Source: GCA-2794515 sp033763335
Lineage (GTDB): Bacteria > Chloroflexota > Anaerolineae > Aggregatilineales > Phototrophicaceae
Direction of reading: 5' to 3'
Assembly: GCA_033763335.1 (NCBI GenBank)
Contig: JANRKU010000051.1
Location: 12,903 to 76,902 of the forward strand
Length of the DNA: 64,000 bases
Below the pieces are notes generated by a model. The model was not told where the DNA came from and searched no databases. It worked only from the letters and a program-made list of their open reading frames with translations. The position numbers and the translations under genes were made by a program. Shown here piece by piece: positions 41,776 through 51,016 of this stretch. How positions within the stretch are numbered: position 1 is the stretch's first letter; the number at the start of each line of letters is the position of its first letter.

Positions 41776-42189
41776 TTACCAAATAATTCGTACAATCCCG
41801 GCAGAACGAATAAGCGGGTCAGATGAAACAAGTGGTGCATCCAAACGCCTCGCAACACCCGCAATAATACGGTCGTGCATCTCTGGAACACGATTATCAC
41901 GGTCAAAATCAAGAATATGAATTGCGTCTAAAGGAATAAATTTAAAGAAAGGTTTGCTCAATAAGTCTTGGTAAACGACCTGATAATCATTAAACCAGCG
42001 ATTTTTGGCATTGGCATAATAAAACTCAGCAAGTACAACCACAGAGATAATCAAAAGTGTTTCACCACGTTCAGCACCACGAAAAACATCAAGCGCGGTT
42101 TGACTCAGTTTGCTATCACGCAAAAGATACCAAATAAGCGCATGGGTATCAACTACATATAATGGCTCAAGGGGTATTTGTTGGGTCAA
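41776..42189 (-). CDS. vapC: PIN domain toxin (VapC-like)
   Basis: A 137-residue PIN domain ribonuclease. The first acid is in VVDTHALIWYLL (Asp14), a glutamate is in VVVLAEFYYA, and further acids are in MHDRIIAGVARRL and SSDPLIR, so the active site seems complete. It overlaps the antitoxin gene by 23 bases. It is not a close paralog of the vapC remnant at 34.8 kb. Confidence 0.85.
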   Translation of the reverse strand: MTQQIPLEPLYVVDTHALIWYLLRDSKLSQTALDVFRGAERGETLLIISVVVLAEFYYANAKNRWFNDYQVVYQDLLSKPFFKFIPLDAIHILDFDRDNRVPEMHDRIIAGVARRLDAPLVSSDPLIRSAGIVRIIW

Positions 42190-42481
42190 AATTATCTAAT
42201 TCCTGTTCCCATTCTGTCGCAATAGCGTGCATTTGAGCATGAAAATCTTCTTCACTAATCTCTGGTATATTAGGGTTAGCATATTTTCCATAAAGAGTTT
42301 GAATAGTATCAAATGCCCCAGAAGAGCGCAATATATTCAGTTCATCTATCAACGCCTCACGGGATAATTCCTGATGTATCTGCTTCGATTGTTTTTGATG
42401 TAGTTTGTAAATGAGTAAATTTTGCTCTTCCAAACTTAATTGTTCTGCCAAATGAATCACTTCATCAAAAGATAAAACCAT
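42167..42481 (-). CDS. Antitoxin partner of the PIN toxin
   Basis: A 104-residue acidic protein. The N-terminal helix pair (SFDEVIHLAEQLSLEEQNLL) resembles the antitoxin at 34939 in style, and the C-terminal part is acidic (EISEEDFHAQMHAIATEWEQ). I chose the ATG at 42481 with GAGG 9 bases upstream; a GTG at 42496 is possible. Its role is deduced from the overlap with vapC. Confidence 0.65.
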   Translation of the reverse strand: MVLSFDEVIHLAEQLSLEEQNLLIYKLHQKQSKQIHQELSREALIDELNILRSSGAFDTIQTLYGKYANPNIPEISEEDFHAQMHAIATEWEQELDNFDPTNTP

Positions 42482-42516
42482 ATCATCTATCCTCACTACG
42501 TATCTTATGAATCATA

Positions 42517-43344
42517 CTACGGGGTCACTTGCAAATATTGACCCGCCGCCCAACCCGATTGTGTGCTATCACTCGGATTTTGGATGCGCCACCATGTTAA
42601 ATTATCTACCAATTCTGGACCTGCGATGATGGTGAATGTATCCCCATCATTGGCGCGAAAAATAATATTTGTGCCAATCACACCCGCATTATCGCGCACA
42701 TTAAGTTGTGTCTCCCCCACCCCAATCACAATCACAGTCGCGCCAATGCCCAGTGGTTGCGGAGTCGGACTAATTTCCACAACAGGTAATGTTGGACCTG
42801 CCAATGAAAAAGTGATATTGGGCTGTCCACCACCGACCACAGGCTCAAAAATGGGCGGAATCGTAGCGGTTGCGGGGACAAGCGGTTGACTAGCAGGGGT
42901 ATTGGTTGGCACAAGCGTATTGATGACCATCACAGGCGGGAGTGCAGGCGGAATAGGGGCATTTCGCCCCCCTAAGCCGATAACCGTCAATACGATGCAC
43001 CCCGCGATGATGAATACCACCAGCAACATCAATCCTAATGACCATAAGGGCAAATACATCCCACTCTCGCGCCGATTCCGCGCCCGCCCCCGTTTTTGTG
43101 GGGGTGGCGCATTTTTTGGCGGTGGGACTTTAGGCACTTGTGCCGTTTGGCGCGGTGGTGGCGGTGGAGTCTGCTTGGGCGCTAATTTTGGCGGTGGTGG
43201 GGCAATATTTGGGCGATTCACCACAGGCGGAATCCCGCGTGGCGGGGTGCGTTGGTCAAATTTGCGTGTGCTATCTACCGCGCGGGTTTCTTGTGAATCG
43301 TCATCATTGGGCAAAAATGGCAATGGCGAAAATTCATCAGTCAT
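42517..43344 (-). CDS. Membrane-anchored SH3 domain protein with proline-rich cytoplasmic part
   Basis: A 275-residue protein. The N-terminal 110 residues are cytoplasmic and Pro-rich (PPPPKLAPKQTPPPPP), followed by a basic stop (KRGRARNRR), one membrane helix (LWSLGLMLLVVFIIAGCIVL) and an outer Pro/Thr linker. A bacterial SH3 domain closes the chain (ETQLNVRDNAGV, WWRIQNP, GWAAGQYL). Such proteins link cytoplasmic partners to the cell wall. The ATG at 43344 overlaps the polX stop (ATGA) with GGAGAG upstream. Confidence 0.75.
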   Translation of the reverse strand: MTDEFSPLPFLPNDDDSQETRAVDSTRKFDQRTPPRGIPPVVNRPNIAPPPPKLAPKQTPPPPPRQTAQVPKVPPPKNAPPPQKRGRARNRRESGMYLPLWSLGLMLLVVFIIAGCIVLTVIGLGGRNAPIPPALPPVMVINTLVPTNTPASQPLVPATATIPPIFEPVVGGGQPNITFSLAGPTLPVVEISPTPQPLGIGATVIVIGVGETQLNVRDNAGVIGTNIIFRANDGDTFTIIAGPELVDNLTWWRIQNPSDSTQSGWAAGQYLQVTP

Positions 43345-45098
43345 CGCTTGCTCTCCATCCAACTTATAAAATCGGCTAATGGGCGTGTATTTAACACATT
43401 CCCCGCTTCTGCCCATCCACGCCGAGCCGTCATCACCCCGTATGGCATCAAATCCATGTGGTCAGGTGCATGGGCATCCGTATTAATAGCGAGCAGTATC
43501 CCCATTTCTACCGCACGGCGCACATATACCGCGTCTATATCGAGTCGGCGCGGATTGGCATTAATCTCCAACACCATGTTATGGGCTTTAGCCGCTTCAA
43601 AAACGGCATCCATATCGGCATCTACAGGCTCTCTATCGGGGATATACCGCGCTGTTAAATGCCCAATCATATCCACATGGGGATTGGTGATGGCATTCAG
43701 CAGACGTTGGGTGATTTGAGCGCGTTCTTGACGCAAACTCACATGCAATGAGGCAATCACAAAATCGAGTTGTGCCAAAATGTCATCGGGATAATCTAAG
43801 CCACCATCGGCATTGATGTCCATCTCTGTCCCATGAAAAACACGGATTTTCCCATTCATCAGCGCATCTACCTGACGGACTTCGGCTTGTTGTGCCAAAA
43901 GGCGTTCTATCGAAAGTCCGTTAGCGATACCCAAACTATGCGAATGGTCGGTAATAACGATGTATTCCCGCCCACGCGCATAAGCCTCTTCTGCCATTTG
44001 TTGAATACTCGACACACCATCGCTATAGGTGGTGTGCATGTGCAAATCGCCTTTGATGTCGTTGAGCGTAATCAATTTGGGCAATGTGCCTTTTTGTGCG
44101 GCTTCTATCTCACCCGCATCTTCTCGTAATTCTGGGGCGATAAAAGGCAACCCCACTTGTGCATACACGGCTTCTTCTGTATCACAGAAAATTTTTGGTG
44201 CGTCTTCAATGATAGTACCATCGGCATCCACAGGGCTATAGGCATGTTCATTCAGGCTCAACCCCTTAGCGAGTGCCAATTGGCGCATCCGTACATTATG
44301 CTCTTTGCTCCCAGAGAAATAATTGAGCGCCGTCCCCCATTTTTCTTTGACCAATATCCGCAAATCGGCTTGCAAGCCATTATGCAATTCAATGCTACTC
44401 TTGGTCTCGCCTTGTCCCAAAATCCGCGCCACTTGGGGCATCCCCACAAAATACGACATAATTGCGGGGGAATGTTCCATATCTGCCACAGCAATGAGGA
44501 TGTCTACATCGCCAATGGTCGGTTTTCCGCGCCGAATACTACCCGCCAGCGCCCCTTCCAAGACATTGGGCAATGCCAGCAATTCGCTTAATAAGGCTTG
44601 TGCCGATGGCAACGCAATTCCAATCGAAATACGCCCCGTTTGGCGACTTAGCGCCTCAATGCCATCTAACACCTTTTTCTCGCTTTTTTCGCCCATGCCT
44701 GCCAACCCGCGCAATTTCCCCGCGAGTCCAGCCTCTTTGAGCGCCTCAACCGTGGTAATGCCCAATTCTTGATAAAATAACATCGCCTTTTTTGGACCAA
44801 CACCATTGATATTCATGATGTCTACCAAACCAAGCGGAATTTCTTTAATCAATTTTTCGTAAAAGGCTAATTTTCCGTATTTGAGCATTTCGTTAATTTT
44901 ATCTGCGAGGGTTTTGCCGATATTGGGCAATTCTTCTAGCCCATTTTCGGCGGATATAGCGCGTAAATCACGCGGGAGTTCCCGAATTGTCTCGGCGGCA
45001 CGCCGATAAGACAGGTAACGGTGGATGTTTTCGCCTTTGAGTTGTAACAAGTCGGCGCAGGTTTCAAATATCTTGGCAATATCACGATTAGTGAGCAT
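43341..45098 (-). CDS. polX: DNA polymerase/3'-5' exonuclease PolX
   Basis: A 585-residue family X polymerase. The N-terminal 8-kDa and helix-hairpin-helix parts (YLSYRRAAETIRELP, LPNIGKTLADKI) are followed by the nucleotidyltransferase site GDVDILIAV (about residue 200). The C-terminal PHP phosphoesterase domain starts with DLHMHTTYSDG (about residue 350) and has ITDHSHSLG and GTEMDINADG metal ligands. It fills small gaps in base-excision repair. The ATG at 45098 has AGAAGGA upstream, and an earlier start at 45152 would cross an intergenic palindrome. Confidence 0.92.
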   Translation of the reverse strand: MLTNRDIAKIFETCADLLQLKGENIHRYLSYRRAAETIRELPRDLRAISAENGLEELPNIGKTLADKINEMLKYGKLAFYEKLIKEIPLGLVDIMNINGVGPKKAMLFYQELGITTVEALKEAGLAGKLRGLAGMGEKSEKKVLDGIEALSRQTGRISIGIALPSAQALLSELLALPNVLEGALAGSIRRGKPTIGDVDILIAVADMEHSPAIMSYFVGMPQVARILGQGETKSSIELHNGLQADLRILVKEKWGTALNYFSGSKEHNVRMRQLALAKGLSLNEHAYSPVDADGTIIEDAPKIFCDTEEAVYAQVGLPFIAPELREDAGEIEAAQKGTLPKLITLNDIKGDLHMHTTYSDGVSSIQQMAEEAYARGREYIVITDHSHSLGIANGLSIERLLAQQAEVRQVDALMNGKIRVFHGTEMDINADGGLDYPDDILAQLDFVIASLHVSLRQERAQITQRLLNAITNPHVDMIGHLTARYIPDREPVDADMDAVFEAAKAHNMVLEINANPRRLDIDAVYVRRAVEMGILLAINTDAHAPDHMDLMPYGVMTARRGWAEAGNVLNTRPLADFISWMESKR

Positions 45099-45130
45099 GA
45101 GGCAAATCCTTCTACAGGAAAAATCTGTAG

Positions 45131-45150
45131 GGGCATGAACTATCATGCCC
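45131..45150. repeat. REP-like palindrome
   Basis: GGGCATGA-ACTA-TCATGCCC, preceded by TGTAG and followed by ACTTA. It is one of five related short palindromes in intergenic DNA of this half of the window. Confidence 0.55.
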
Positions 45151-45183
45151 ACTTAAATATACAAACGTTCCCTAATTATACCA

Positions 45184-46365
45184 TCAATACACGCGCAACA
45201 TTAACCCTTTGAGATATGCCCCTTCAGGGAAACTCAGCGCCACAGGATGGTCATCCCCAGCGCCCAATGTACGGATAATTTGGGCATCCCGTCCACTATC
45301 TTCCAAAGCCCCAAAGACAATTTTCTGGAATAAATCGGGGCTAATCGCGCCAGAACATGAAAAGGTGAGCATATAACCACCTTTTTTGACCAGCTTAAAC
45401 CCATTCAGGTTAATATCCTTATAGCCACGCGCCGCTTTATCCACTTGTCCCTGTGTATGGGCAAATTTTGGCGGGTCTAGCACGACCACATCTACTTGCT
45501 CATTCCGACGAGCGCGGTGACGCAATTCCTCAAATACATCGGCTTGCACAAAATCGGCACGCCCATCATTGAATCGGTTCACACGCAAATTATCGCGCCC
45601 CAATTCGAGTGCATCTGCCGATGAATCAATATTGATAACATGTGTGTGTGGGTGCTTGAGGGCATGTAACCCAAATCCACCGCTATAACTGAACACATTC
45701 AAAATTTCTTTGAGTTGAGGTTCTTGTGCCAGCAATTGCCCCAATAATTGCCGATTTTCGCGCTGGTCAAGGTACATCCCCGTCTTATGTCCTTTATAGA
45801 CATCCACTGCAAATTTAACCCCTTCATCAATCACAATATGCTTGAGTGGTGCTTCACCGACCAATACCCCAATAGACGGTTTTAACCCCTCTTTGCCCCG
45901 CACATCCGCATCACTACGCTCAAAAACCCCGCGTGCGCCTGTGATTTCCATGAGCAATTCTGCCAATTCGCGTTTGACTTTATCAATGTGCAAGGTGAGG
46001 GCTTGCAACACCAGCCAATCACCATATTTATCCACAATCAGCCCAGCCAAAAAGTCGTTTTCGGCGTTTATCATGCGATAGGCAGTGGCGGTGAGGTGCT
46101 TACGCCCTTCTATGGCGCGTAAAAACATAGCTTTCCACCATGCTTTGTCAATTTCAACATCTTCAAAAGACAAAATACGAACTTGGATTTGTGAGCGCGA
46201 ATTCCAATAGCCACGCGCTAAAAATACGCCATTTTCGGCGCGGACGGTAACAATATCACCGCCTTTTGGATTGCCATCCACACGGGCAATGCCACCAGAG
46301 AAAATCCAAGGATGACGGCGAAAAATAGATTTTTCCCGTCCTTGATGCAAAATAATATCACTCAT
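45184..46365 (-). CDS. Class I SAM-dependent rRNA methyltransferase (RlmI-like)
   Basis: A 393-residue enzyme. A PUA domain opens the chain (PWIFSGGI), followed by a central domain and a Rossmann methyltransferase domain with LNVFSYSGGFGLHAL (motif I, about residue 223) and VVLDPPKFAHTQG (motif IV). The pattern is that of RlmI, which makes 5-methylcytosine in 23S rRNA; the DPPKF loop supports m5C or a related base. It overlaps the upstream RqcH-like gene by 4 bases (ATGA). The position modified cannot be given. Confidence 0.88.
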   Translation of the reverse strand: MSDIILHQGREKSIFRRHPWIFSGGIARVDGNPKGGDIVTVRAENGVFLARGYWNSRSQIQVRILSFEDVEIDKAWWKAMFLRAIEGRKHLTATAYRMINAENDFLAGLIVDKYGDWLVLQALTLHIDKVKRELAELLMEITGARGVFERSDADVRGKEGLKPSIGVLVGEAPLKHIVIDEGVKFAVDVYKGHKTGMYLDQRENRQLLGQLLAQEPQLKEILNVFSYSGGFGLHALKHPHTHVINIDSSADALELGRDNLRVNRFNDGRADFVQADVFEELRHRARRNEQVDVVVLDPPKFAHTQGQVDKAARGYKDINLNGFKLVKKGGYMLTFSCSGAISPDLFQKIVFGALEDSGRDAQIIRTLGAGDDHPVALSFPEGAYLKGLMLRVY

Positions 46366-48083
46366 AGGAAATCGAATTCTTTCTCGCTCTTTGGCGAAAC
46401 AGTAAAGGTTTGTTCGTTACGATATGTCACCATGCCTTGAGCCGCGCCTTTAATCTTTTTGACATAACGGCAACGGGTCATATCCACAGGCACTTTGCCA
46501 TCAGCACGGCGGGAACTGTAATAGGCGGCGATAGATGCCGCTTGTTCGATGAGGGTCGGCGGAATCGCCCGCCCATCGTATTTAATCACCACATGCGACC
46601 CGGGGACATCACGGGCATGAAGCCAAAAATCTTCTGCGCTACCCCGTTTGAATGTGACCATTTCGTTTTGTCGGCTATTTTTGCCCACCCATACCACAAA
46701 TCCATCTTGCGAGACTAACCGCAACGGGGCGCTCTGACCACCGCCACCAATCCGCTTGGCACGTTTGCCTTTTACATACCCATTGGCGATGAGGGACGTG
46801 GTCACTTCATCAATATCACCCCAATTTGCCGCCATATCAAGGTCATTTTCCAGTTGCCCCAGTGTATCCAAATGCACACGGGTCTCTTTGATGAGGCGTG
46901 GCACATCCTCTAAGGCGCGTTTTGCCTTATTATACGATGCAAAATAGGCTTGTGCATTCTCCAATGGGGTCAGCTTTGGGTCTAATTTGATGCTCAACAT
47001 CGCCCCATCCACTTCATATTGGGCTTTCAGTTCTGTTTGTCCCTTTTGGATGGCAAATTGATAAGCGAGGATGAGTTCCCCACATTGTTTGAGGCGTTCT
47101 CGCTCACTATCATCTTTTAGCGATGATTCTAGCGAAAACAGCTTAGACCGATATTTACGCTGTGCCTCTTGCAATGCCAAGCGCACAGGGATTTTTGCGG
47201 CATTATAGGCATTTTCGCCCACGGGCGCACCATAAAATGCCACCAGTGACTTGCTGACCGTTTCCACTTTTTTCCAATTGGGCAAATGCTCAATGGGATA
47301 CACACTATAGGCTTCGACACGCCCATTTTCTTCGATAATGCCCGGTTGCCAATCGCGTTTACGCAATGGCTCTAATACCATCTCTAGCGCCACATGCAAA
47401 TCACCTGCATTAGCAGAAGTGGCTTTTTGTTTGGTATCTTCACAGGCACGATACACAATTTCCCGCGCCAATAATGGACTCATCCCCAACATATTCGCAG
47501 TCAAAACTTGATAGGTGCGCGTTTTGGGGTCTATCGTTTGCGATAAGAAATCGGCTATATCGGCTTCCGTGATGGTGAACGGATTGCGCTTGCCCAATTG
47601 TTTGGGCGGTGGCACATACGGATGATTGGGCAAGCTCACCCGAACACGATTTTCATCTGCCCCAACACGGCGCATACAATCCAATATCGTGCCATTTTGC
47701 ACCAGCAAAATATTGCTACGGCGTTCCATCGGCTCTAGGATAAGTTCCATCTCGCCATCTACCGTTTCGAGATGCAAATGCACCACGCGCTCCCATTCAG
47801 GTTGGCTCACATGGACAATTTTCCCACCTTCGACATAACGCCGAAAGAGCAACCACAAGGTGGTCGCTTTTTCTGTGCCACGACGCAATTTTTCTGGGGT
47901 GATATATAAGCGGGGCGCGTTGGTATCGGCGCTCAAGTACAAATAATGGCGTTTTTGATGGGCATAAACTTCTAAGCCAAGCCCTGTTTCATCCACATCT
48001 AATACATCTTGGATACGCCCTCCAACGAGCGTATCCATAAATTCATCTACCAGCCCTGATAGGGTGAATACATCCAAATACAT
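46362..48083 (-). CDS. rqcH: NFACT family protein (RqcH/Rqc2 homolog)
   Basis: A 573-residue protein with NFACT-N (residues 1-180), HhH and coiled-coil (about 240-420), and NFACT-R (about 455-573, DFWLHARDVPGSHVVIK). It binds the 50S subunit of stalled ribosomes and recruits Ala-tRNA for tailing. The Asp-Arg pair important for tailing in Bacillus RqcH (LDRI) is Glu-Arg here (WERVVHLHLE), so activity may differ. MERRSNILL matches the conserved core. It is downstream of a cytochrome gene and upstream of the rRNA methyltransferase. Confidence 0.88.
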   Translation of the reverse strand: MYLDVFTLSGLVDEFMDTLVGGRIQDVLDVDETGLGLEVYAHQKRHYLYLSADTNAPRLYITPEKLRRGTEKATTLWLLFRRYVEGGKIVHVSQPEWERVVHLHLETVDGEMELILEPMERRSNILLVQNGTILDCMRRVGADENRVRVSLPNHPYVPPPKQLGKRNPFTITEADIADFLSQTIDPKTRTYQVLTANMLGMSPLLAREIVYRACEDTKQKATSANAGDLHVALEMVLEPLRKRDWQPGIIEENGRVEAYSVYPIEHLPNWKKVETVSKSLVAFYGAPVGENAYNAAKIPVRLALQEAQRKYRSKLFSLESSLKDDSERERLKQCGELILAYQFAIQKGQTELKAQYEVDGAMLSIKLDPKLTPLENAQAYFASYNKAKRALEDVPRLIKETRVHLDTLGQLENDLDMAANWGDIDEVTTSLIANGYVKGKRAKRIGGGGQSAPLRLVSQDGFVVWVGKNSRQNEMVTFKRGSAEDFWLHARDVPGSHVVIKYDGRAIPPTLIEQAASIAAYYSSRRADGKVPVDMTRCRYVKKIKGAAQGMVTYRNEQTFTVSPKSEKEFDFL

Positions 48084-48089
48084 AAGAAA

Positions 48090-48587
48090 CTACGGTGTTT
48101 CGGCTAATGGTGAGAGCAAATATGCAATTAAATCACCAATTTCTTGCTGTGTGAGTTCTGTAACATAGACACGGGGCATAACAGTTGGGTAATCTCCCAC
48201 TTCAAACGCACCCGGATACACAATAGCTTCGTATAAATAGCCTTCGGCGGTCATCGGTGGACGGCGATTCGCCGCTTGTAGGTGAGTTTCGCTATAACGT
48301 GGCGCAAATGTATTGGCTTCGCCATTGTTATGACACGCCATACAGCCTTTGCTTTGGGCAATTTCCATGCCTCGTTGTGGGTCGGCATTTTCTAATAGCG
48401 GGGTAAATTCTGCTACATACGCATCAGCAGACACTTCTTCATCGGTTAATCCGCCACTCGGGCGGCTCAATTGTAGTAATTCAAACAAAAAAATCGCCCC
48501 AAAACCAATAATTAGCCCCACACCAATTAAAATGGGCAGGGATGACATCCGTTTAGGTGTTTTTTCTGGAGGAGTGCTTTGAGTCAT
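48090..48587 (-). CDS. Membrane-anchored cytochrome c
   Basis: A 165-residue protein with one N-terminal membrane helix (about residues 16-38), a linker and a single c-type heme domain. The heme site is CMACH (about residue 92) and the axial Met is probably in TVMPRVYV. The C-terminal helix TQQEIGDLIAYLLSPL is typical. It may pass electrons to a heme-copper oxidase, consistent with the adjacent heme O and heme A synthase genes. Confidence 0.87.
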   Translation of the reverse strand: MTQSTPPEKTPKRMSSLPILIGVGLIIGFGAIFLFELLQLSRPSGGLTDEEVSADAYVAEFTPLLENADPQRGMEIAQSKGCMACHNNGEANTFAPRYSETHLQAANRRPPMTAEGYLYEAIVYPGAFEVGDYPTVMPRVYVTELTQQEIGDLIAYLLSPLAETP

Positions 48588-48608
48588 GAATGAATCCTTT
48601 GTGTTGTG

Positions 48609-49529
48609 TTATAGGGCAAGGCGTAAGAGCGTATCCACAATCATCGCCAAAAATAAAAAGGCGAGGTAAACGGTGGAATATTTATAGGTGCTACGGGCCA
48701 ATGCCTTTGTACCATCTTGGATAAGTTGCCAAGATTTATAAATCAGCCCAACACCCAATAATGCCGCAACGATGAGATAAAACCCACCCAAAAATCCAAA
48801 GAGGGTTGGTAAAAGTGTGATGAGAGTCAGTTGTACCGAATAGAATAACATTTGCAAGCGGGTGACTTCTTCGCCACGCGCCACAGGCATCATCGGCACA
48901 TTCGCTTTTGCATAATCAGTATTCACCAAAAGCGCCAACGCCCAGCTATGTGGCGGTGTCCAATAAAACACGATGGCAAATAAAATCATGGCTTCATAGC
49001 CGATTGTACCCGTGATAGCAGACCATCCCACCAATACAGGGAATGCCCCCGCCCCACCGCCAATGAGGATATTCACCACGGTATTCCGTTTGAGGATGAG
49101 GGTATATAGCACGACATAATAAATGGCACCGATAAACGCCAGCACCGCCGAGAGCAAATTCACAAATACGGTGAGGATGATGAATGACCATGTAATCAGC
49201 CCCAGCCCAAATAATAAGGCATTGAGGGGGTGAATCCGCCCCGATGGAATGGGACGGCGGGAGGTGCGTGTCATTTTGGCATCGAGGTCACGGTCAACAT
49301 ATTGATTAATGGCACTAGACCCTGCCGCCGCCATCGCCCCGCCCAATAATGTGGGCAAAAACAGGCTCATAGAAGGCAATGCGCCAAGTGTTTGACCAGC
49401 CGCAATCACCATCGCCGTTGCAGTCGTAAAACAGAGCAAAATAACAATGCGGACTTTGCTCAATTCCAGATAAATTTTGAGCAATTGCCCAAAGGTGGGC
49501 TTTTCGCCCGTATTGACAGATGAAATCAT
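48609..49529 (-). CDS. ctaB: Protoheme IX farnesyltransferase (heme O synthase)
   Basis: A 306-residue UbiA-family membrane enzyme with about nine helices. The prenyl-diphosphate motif INQYVDRDLDAKMTRT (N-x3-D-x3-D) lies near residue 70 and the second Asp-rich loop contains DYAKANVPMMP. It converts heme B to heme O. ATG 49529 is preferred although the ribosome site is distant; the frame is open further upstream only through TTG. It is downstream of ctaA with a 25-base gap. Confidence 0.92.
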   Translation of the reverse strand: MISSVNTGEKPTFGQLLKIYLELSKVRIVILLCFTTATAMVIAAGQTLGALPSMSLFLPTLLGGAMAAAGSSAINQYVDRDLDAKMTRTSRRPIPSGRIHPLNALLFGLGLITWSFIILTVFVNLLSAVLAFIGAIYYVVLYTLILKRNTVVNILIGGGAGAFPVLVGWSAITGTIGYEAMILFAIVFYWTPPHSWALALLVNTDYAKANVPMMPVARGEEVTRLQMLFYSVQLTLITLLPTLFGFLGGFYLIVAALLGVGLIYKSWQLIQDGTKALARSTYKYSTVYLAFLFLAMIVDTLLRLAL

Positions 49530-49554
49530 AATGTTTTTGTTAAATCCTACTCCA

Positions 49555-50499
49555 CTAAGCAACCGCAGAGGCAATATTGCCCACTGATTGCCGACTATTT
49601 AATGTATCTATGGCACAAATCGCCACCAACAACGCCCACACGGATGAGGCGAGTCCGACATGTGCAACACCCCAGATGGGTGATGCACTCGACAACACAA
49701 AAAACGCACCAACACCCGCTTGGGCAAAATATAAAACCAACGCCAACAGGCTCAAACGGCGGAGTAAGGTGCCACGTCCGCCACGATAAACATACCAAAC
49801 CAACATAATGAGCATTAGCCCCAAGCCAACCACTGCAAAACGGTGCATCATATGAACCGTTTCGAGTGCGCCCTGACCAAATGGCAACACTTCTCCGTTA
49901 CAAAGTGGATAATCTGGACATGCCAACGTTGCCCCACTCCCCCGCACCAATGCCCCTGTGAGGATGATGAGCAACGAGAGTGCCATCGTCACATATGCCA
50001 ATGTGGTCACAGTATCACGCGATGTTGGGACGGGTGGTGGACGATGCCACGCAACAATCGCAGACAAAAGCAATGTCGCCAACAACAACATCGCAGAAGC
50101 CAAATGCAATGTGACCACGGTGGGAGGTAAATCGAACAGCACCACCATCGCGCCCAAGCCACTTTGGAAGGCAAATAACCCCGCCGCAATGAAGGTGATG
50201 GTAATAACGGCGCGATTATTTTGCCGATACCCACGCACTGCCAGCACCAACATCCCAATTCCAAATAACCCAATCAACATCGCAATGAGCCGATGCGACC
50301 ATTCAACCCATGCTGTCAAATTATCTAATGGCGGGATGATTGTCCCATTACACAGGGGCCACGAGTTACCACATCCCAAGCCCGCATCAGTCACACGGAC
50401 AAGCGCCCCAAAAGTGATGAGTCCGACAGTCAGTAAGGTGGTTGTCATGGCGAGGTTGATAAAAGCGCGTGGTTGTTTAGACACTGTTTGCTCGTTCAT
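49555..50499 (-). CDS. ctaA: Heme A synthase (COX15/CtaA)
   Basis: A 314-residue membrane protein with eight helices in two related halves. Each half keeps its heme-ligating histidines: EWSHRLIAM and TLHLASAML in the first, HMMHRFAVV and VAHVGLAS in the second. The paired-Cys loops (GCGNSWPLCNG, LACPDYPLCNG) are present and match the CtaA type with redox-active cysteines. It oxidises heme O to heme A for an aa3-type oxidase. Confidence 0.92.
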   Translation of the reverse strand: MNEQTVSKQPRAFINLAMTTTLLTVGLITFGALVRVTDAGLGCGNSWPLCNGTIIPPLDNLTAWVEWSHRLIAMLIGLFGIGMLVLAVRGYRQNNRAVITITFIAAGLFAFQSGLGAMVVLFDLPPTVVTLHLASAMLLLATLLLSAIVAWHRPPPVPTSRDTVTTLAYVTMALSLLIILTGALVRGSGATLACPDYPLCNGEVLPFGQGALETVHMMHRFAVVGLGLMLIMLVWYVYRGGRGTLLRRLSLLALVLYFAQAGVGAFFVLSSASPIWGVAHVGLASSVWALLVAICAIDTLNSRQSVGNIASAVA

Positions 50500-50552
50500 A
50501 TTCCAACAAATCCCCAAATACACATACAATAGAATTTTGCATAAAATGAATT

Positions 50553-50580
50553 GTAAGGACGCAACATGTTGCGCCCTTAC
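50553..50580. repeat. REP-like palindrome
   Basis: GTAAGGACGCAACATGTTGCGCCCTTAC is nearly symmetric around ACATGT. The same core is at 60889-60914, and relatives are at 61493, 45131 and 56739. Confidence 0.6.
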
Positions 50581-50613
50581 ACGCTTATTTTTGTTATCTG
50601 TTTATCGAACCGA

Positions 50614-50934
50614 TTATTCTGTGGCTTCGGCTTCGTTAGAGGCGTTTTGTTGCCCAGCAGTGACCCGCGCAACCCGTACTTGACGGTCTAATGCCCACAT
50701 GACGAAGGCAATAGTCGCGCCAATACCTATCAGATTGACCAAAATAAACCCAATAAACAACACCAGTTGCTCGGCTTTCCATTGGGTGGCATAGGCAGGA
50801 GAAGCATCTGGGTTACTGGTCTGTTGCAAATAGGGGATAATTTGTTCAAATCCGCCCGCTTGCTCAATAGCCGTTAATACCCCACCAGCGACCAAAATCA
50901 CCAAAATAACAATCAGGAATGTATATTTCTTCAC
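50614..50934 (-). CDS. Small membrane protein beside heme synthesis genes
   Basis: A 106-residue protein with two membrane helices (about residues 5-24 and 58-84). The segment between them would face outward; the tail is Ala/Glu-rich. I do not recognise the family. Being first in the line of ctaA, ctaB and the cytochrome, it may be a cytochrome-oxidase-related accessory protein, but this is only context. Confidence 0.6.
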   Translation of the reverse strand: MKKYTFLIVILVILVAGGVLTAIEQAGGFEQIIPYLQQTSNPDASPAYATQWKAEQLVLFIGFILVNLIGIGATIAFVMWALDRQVRVARVTAGQQNASNEAEATE

Positions 50935-51016
50935 GTTTCTTTACTCCAATCCATACGCCAACATTGTACCGAGATTGTACTCTTTATCACGAAGCATCGC
51001 AAGATTCCAGACAGCA

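Noticed and set aside
42563..43369. Gly-rich plus-strand frames opposite the SH3 protein
   Set aside because: Gly-rich content mirrors the Pro-rich codons of the true gene.
49577..50683. Overlapping plus-strand frames opposite ctaA
   Set aside because: CtaA on the minus strand has all heme ligands and helices; the plus frames are His/Thr-rich shadows.
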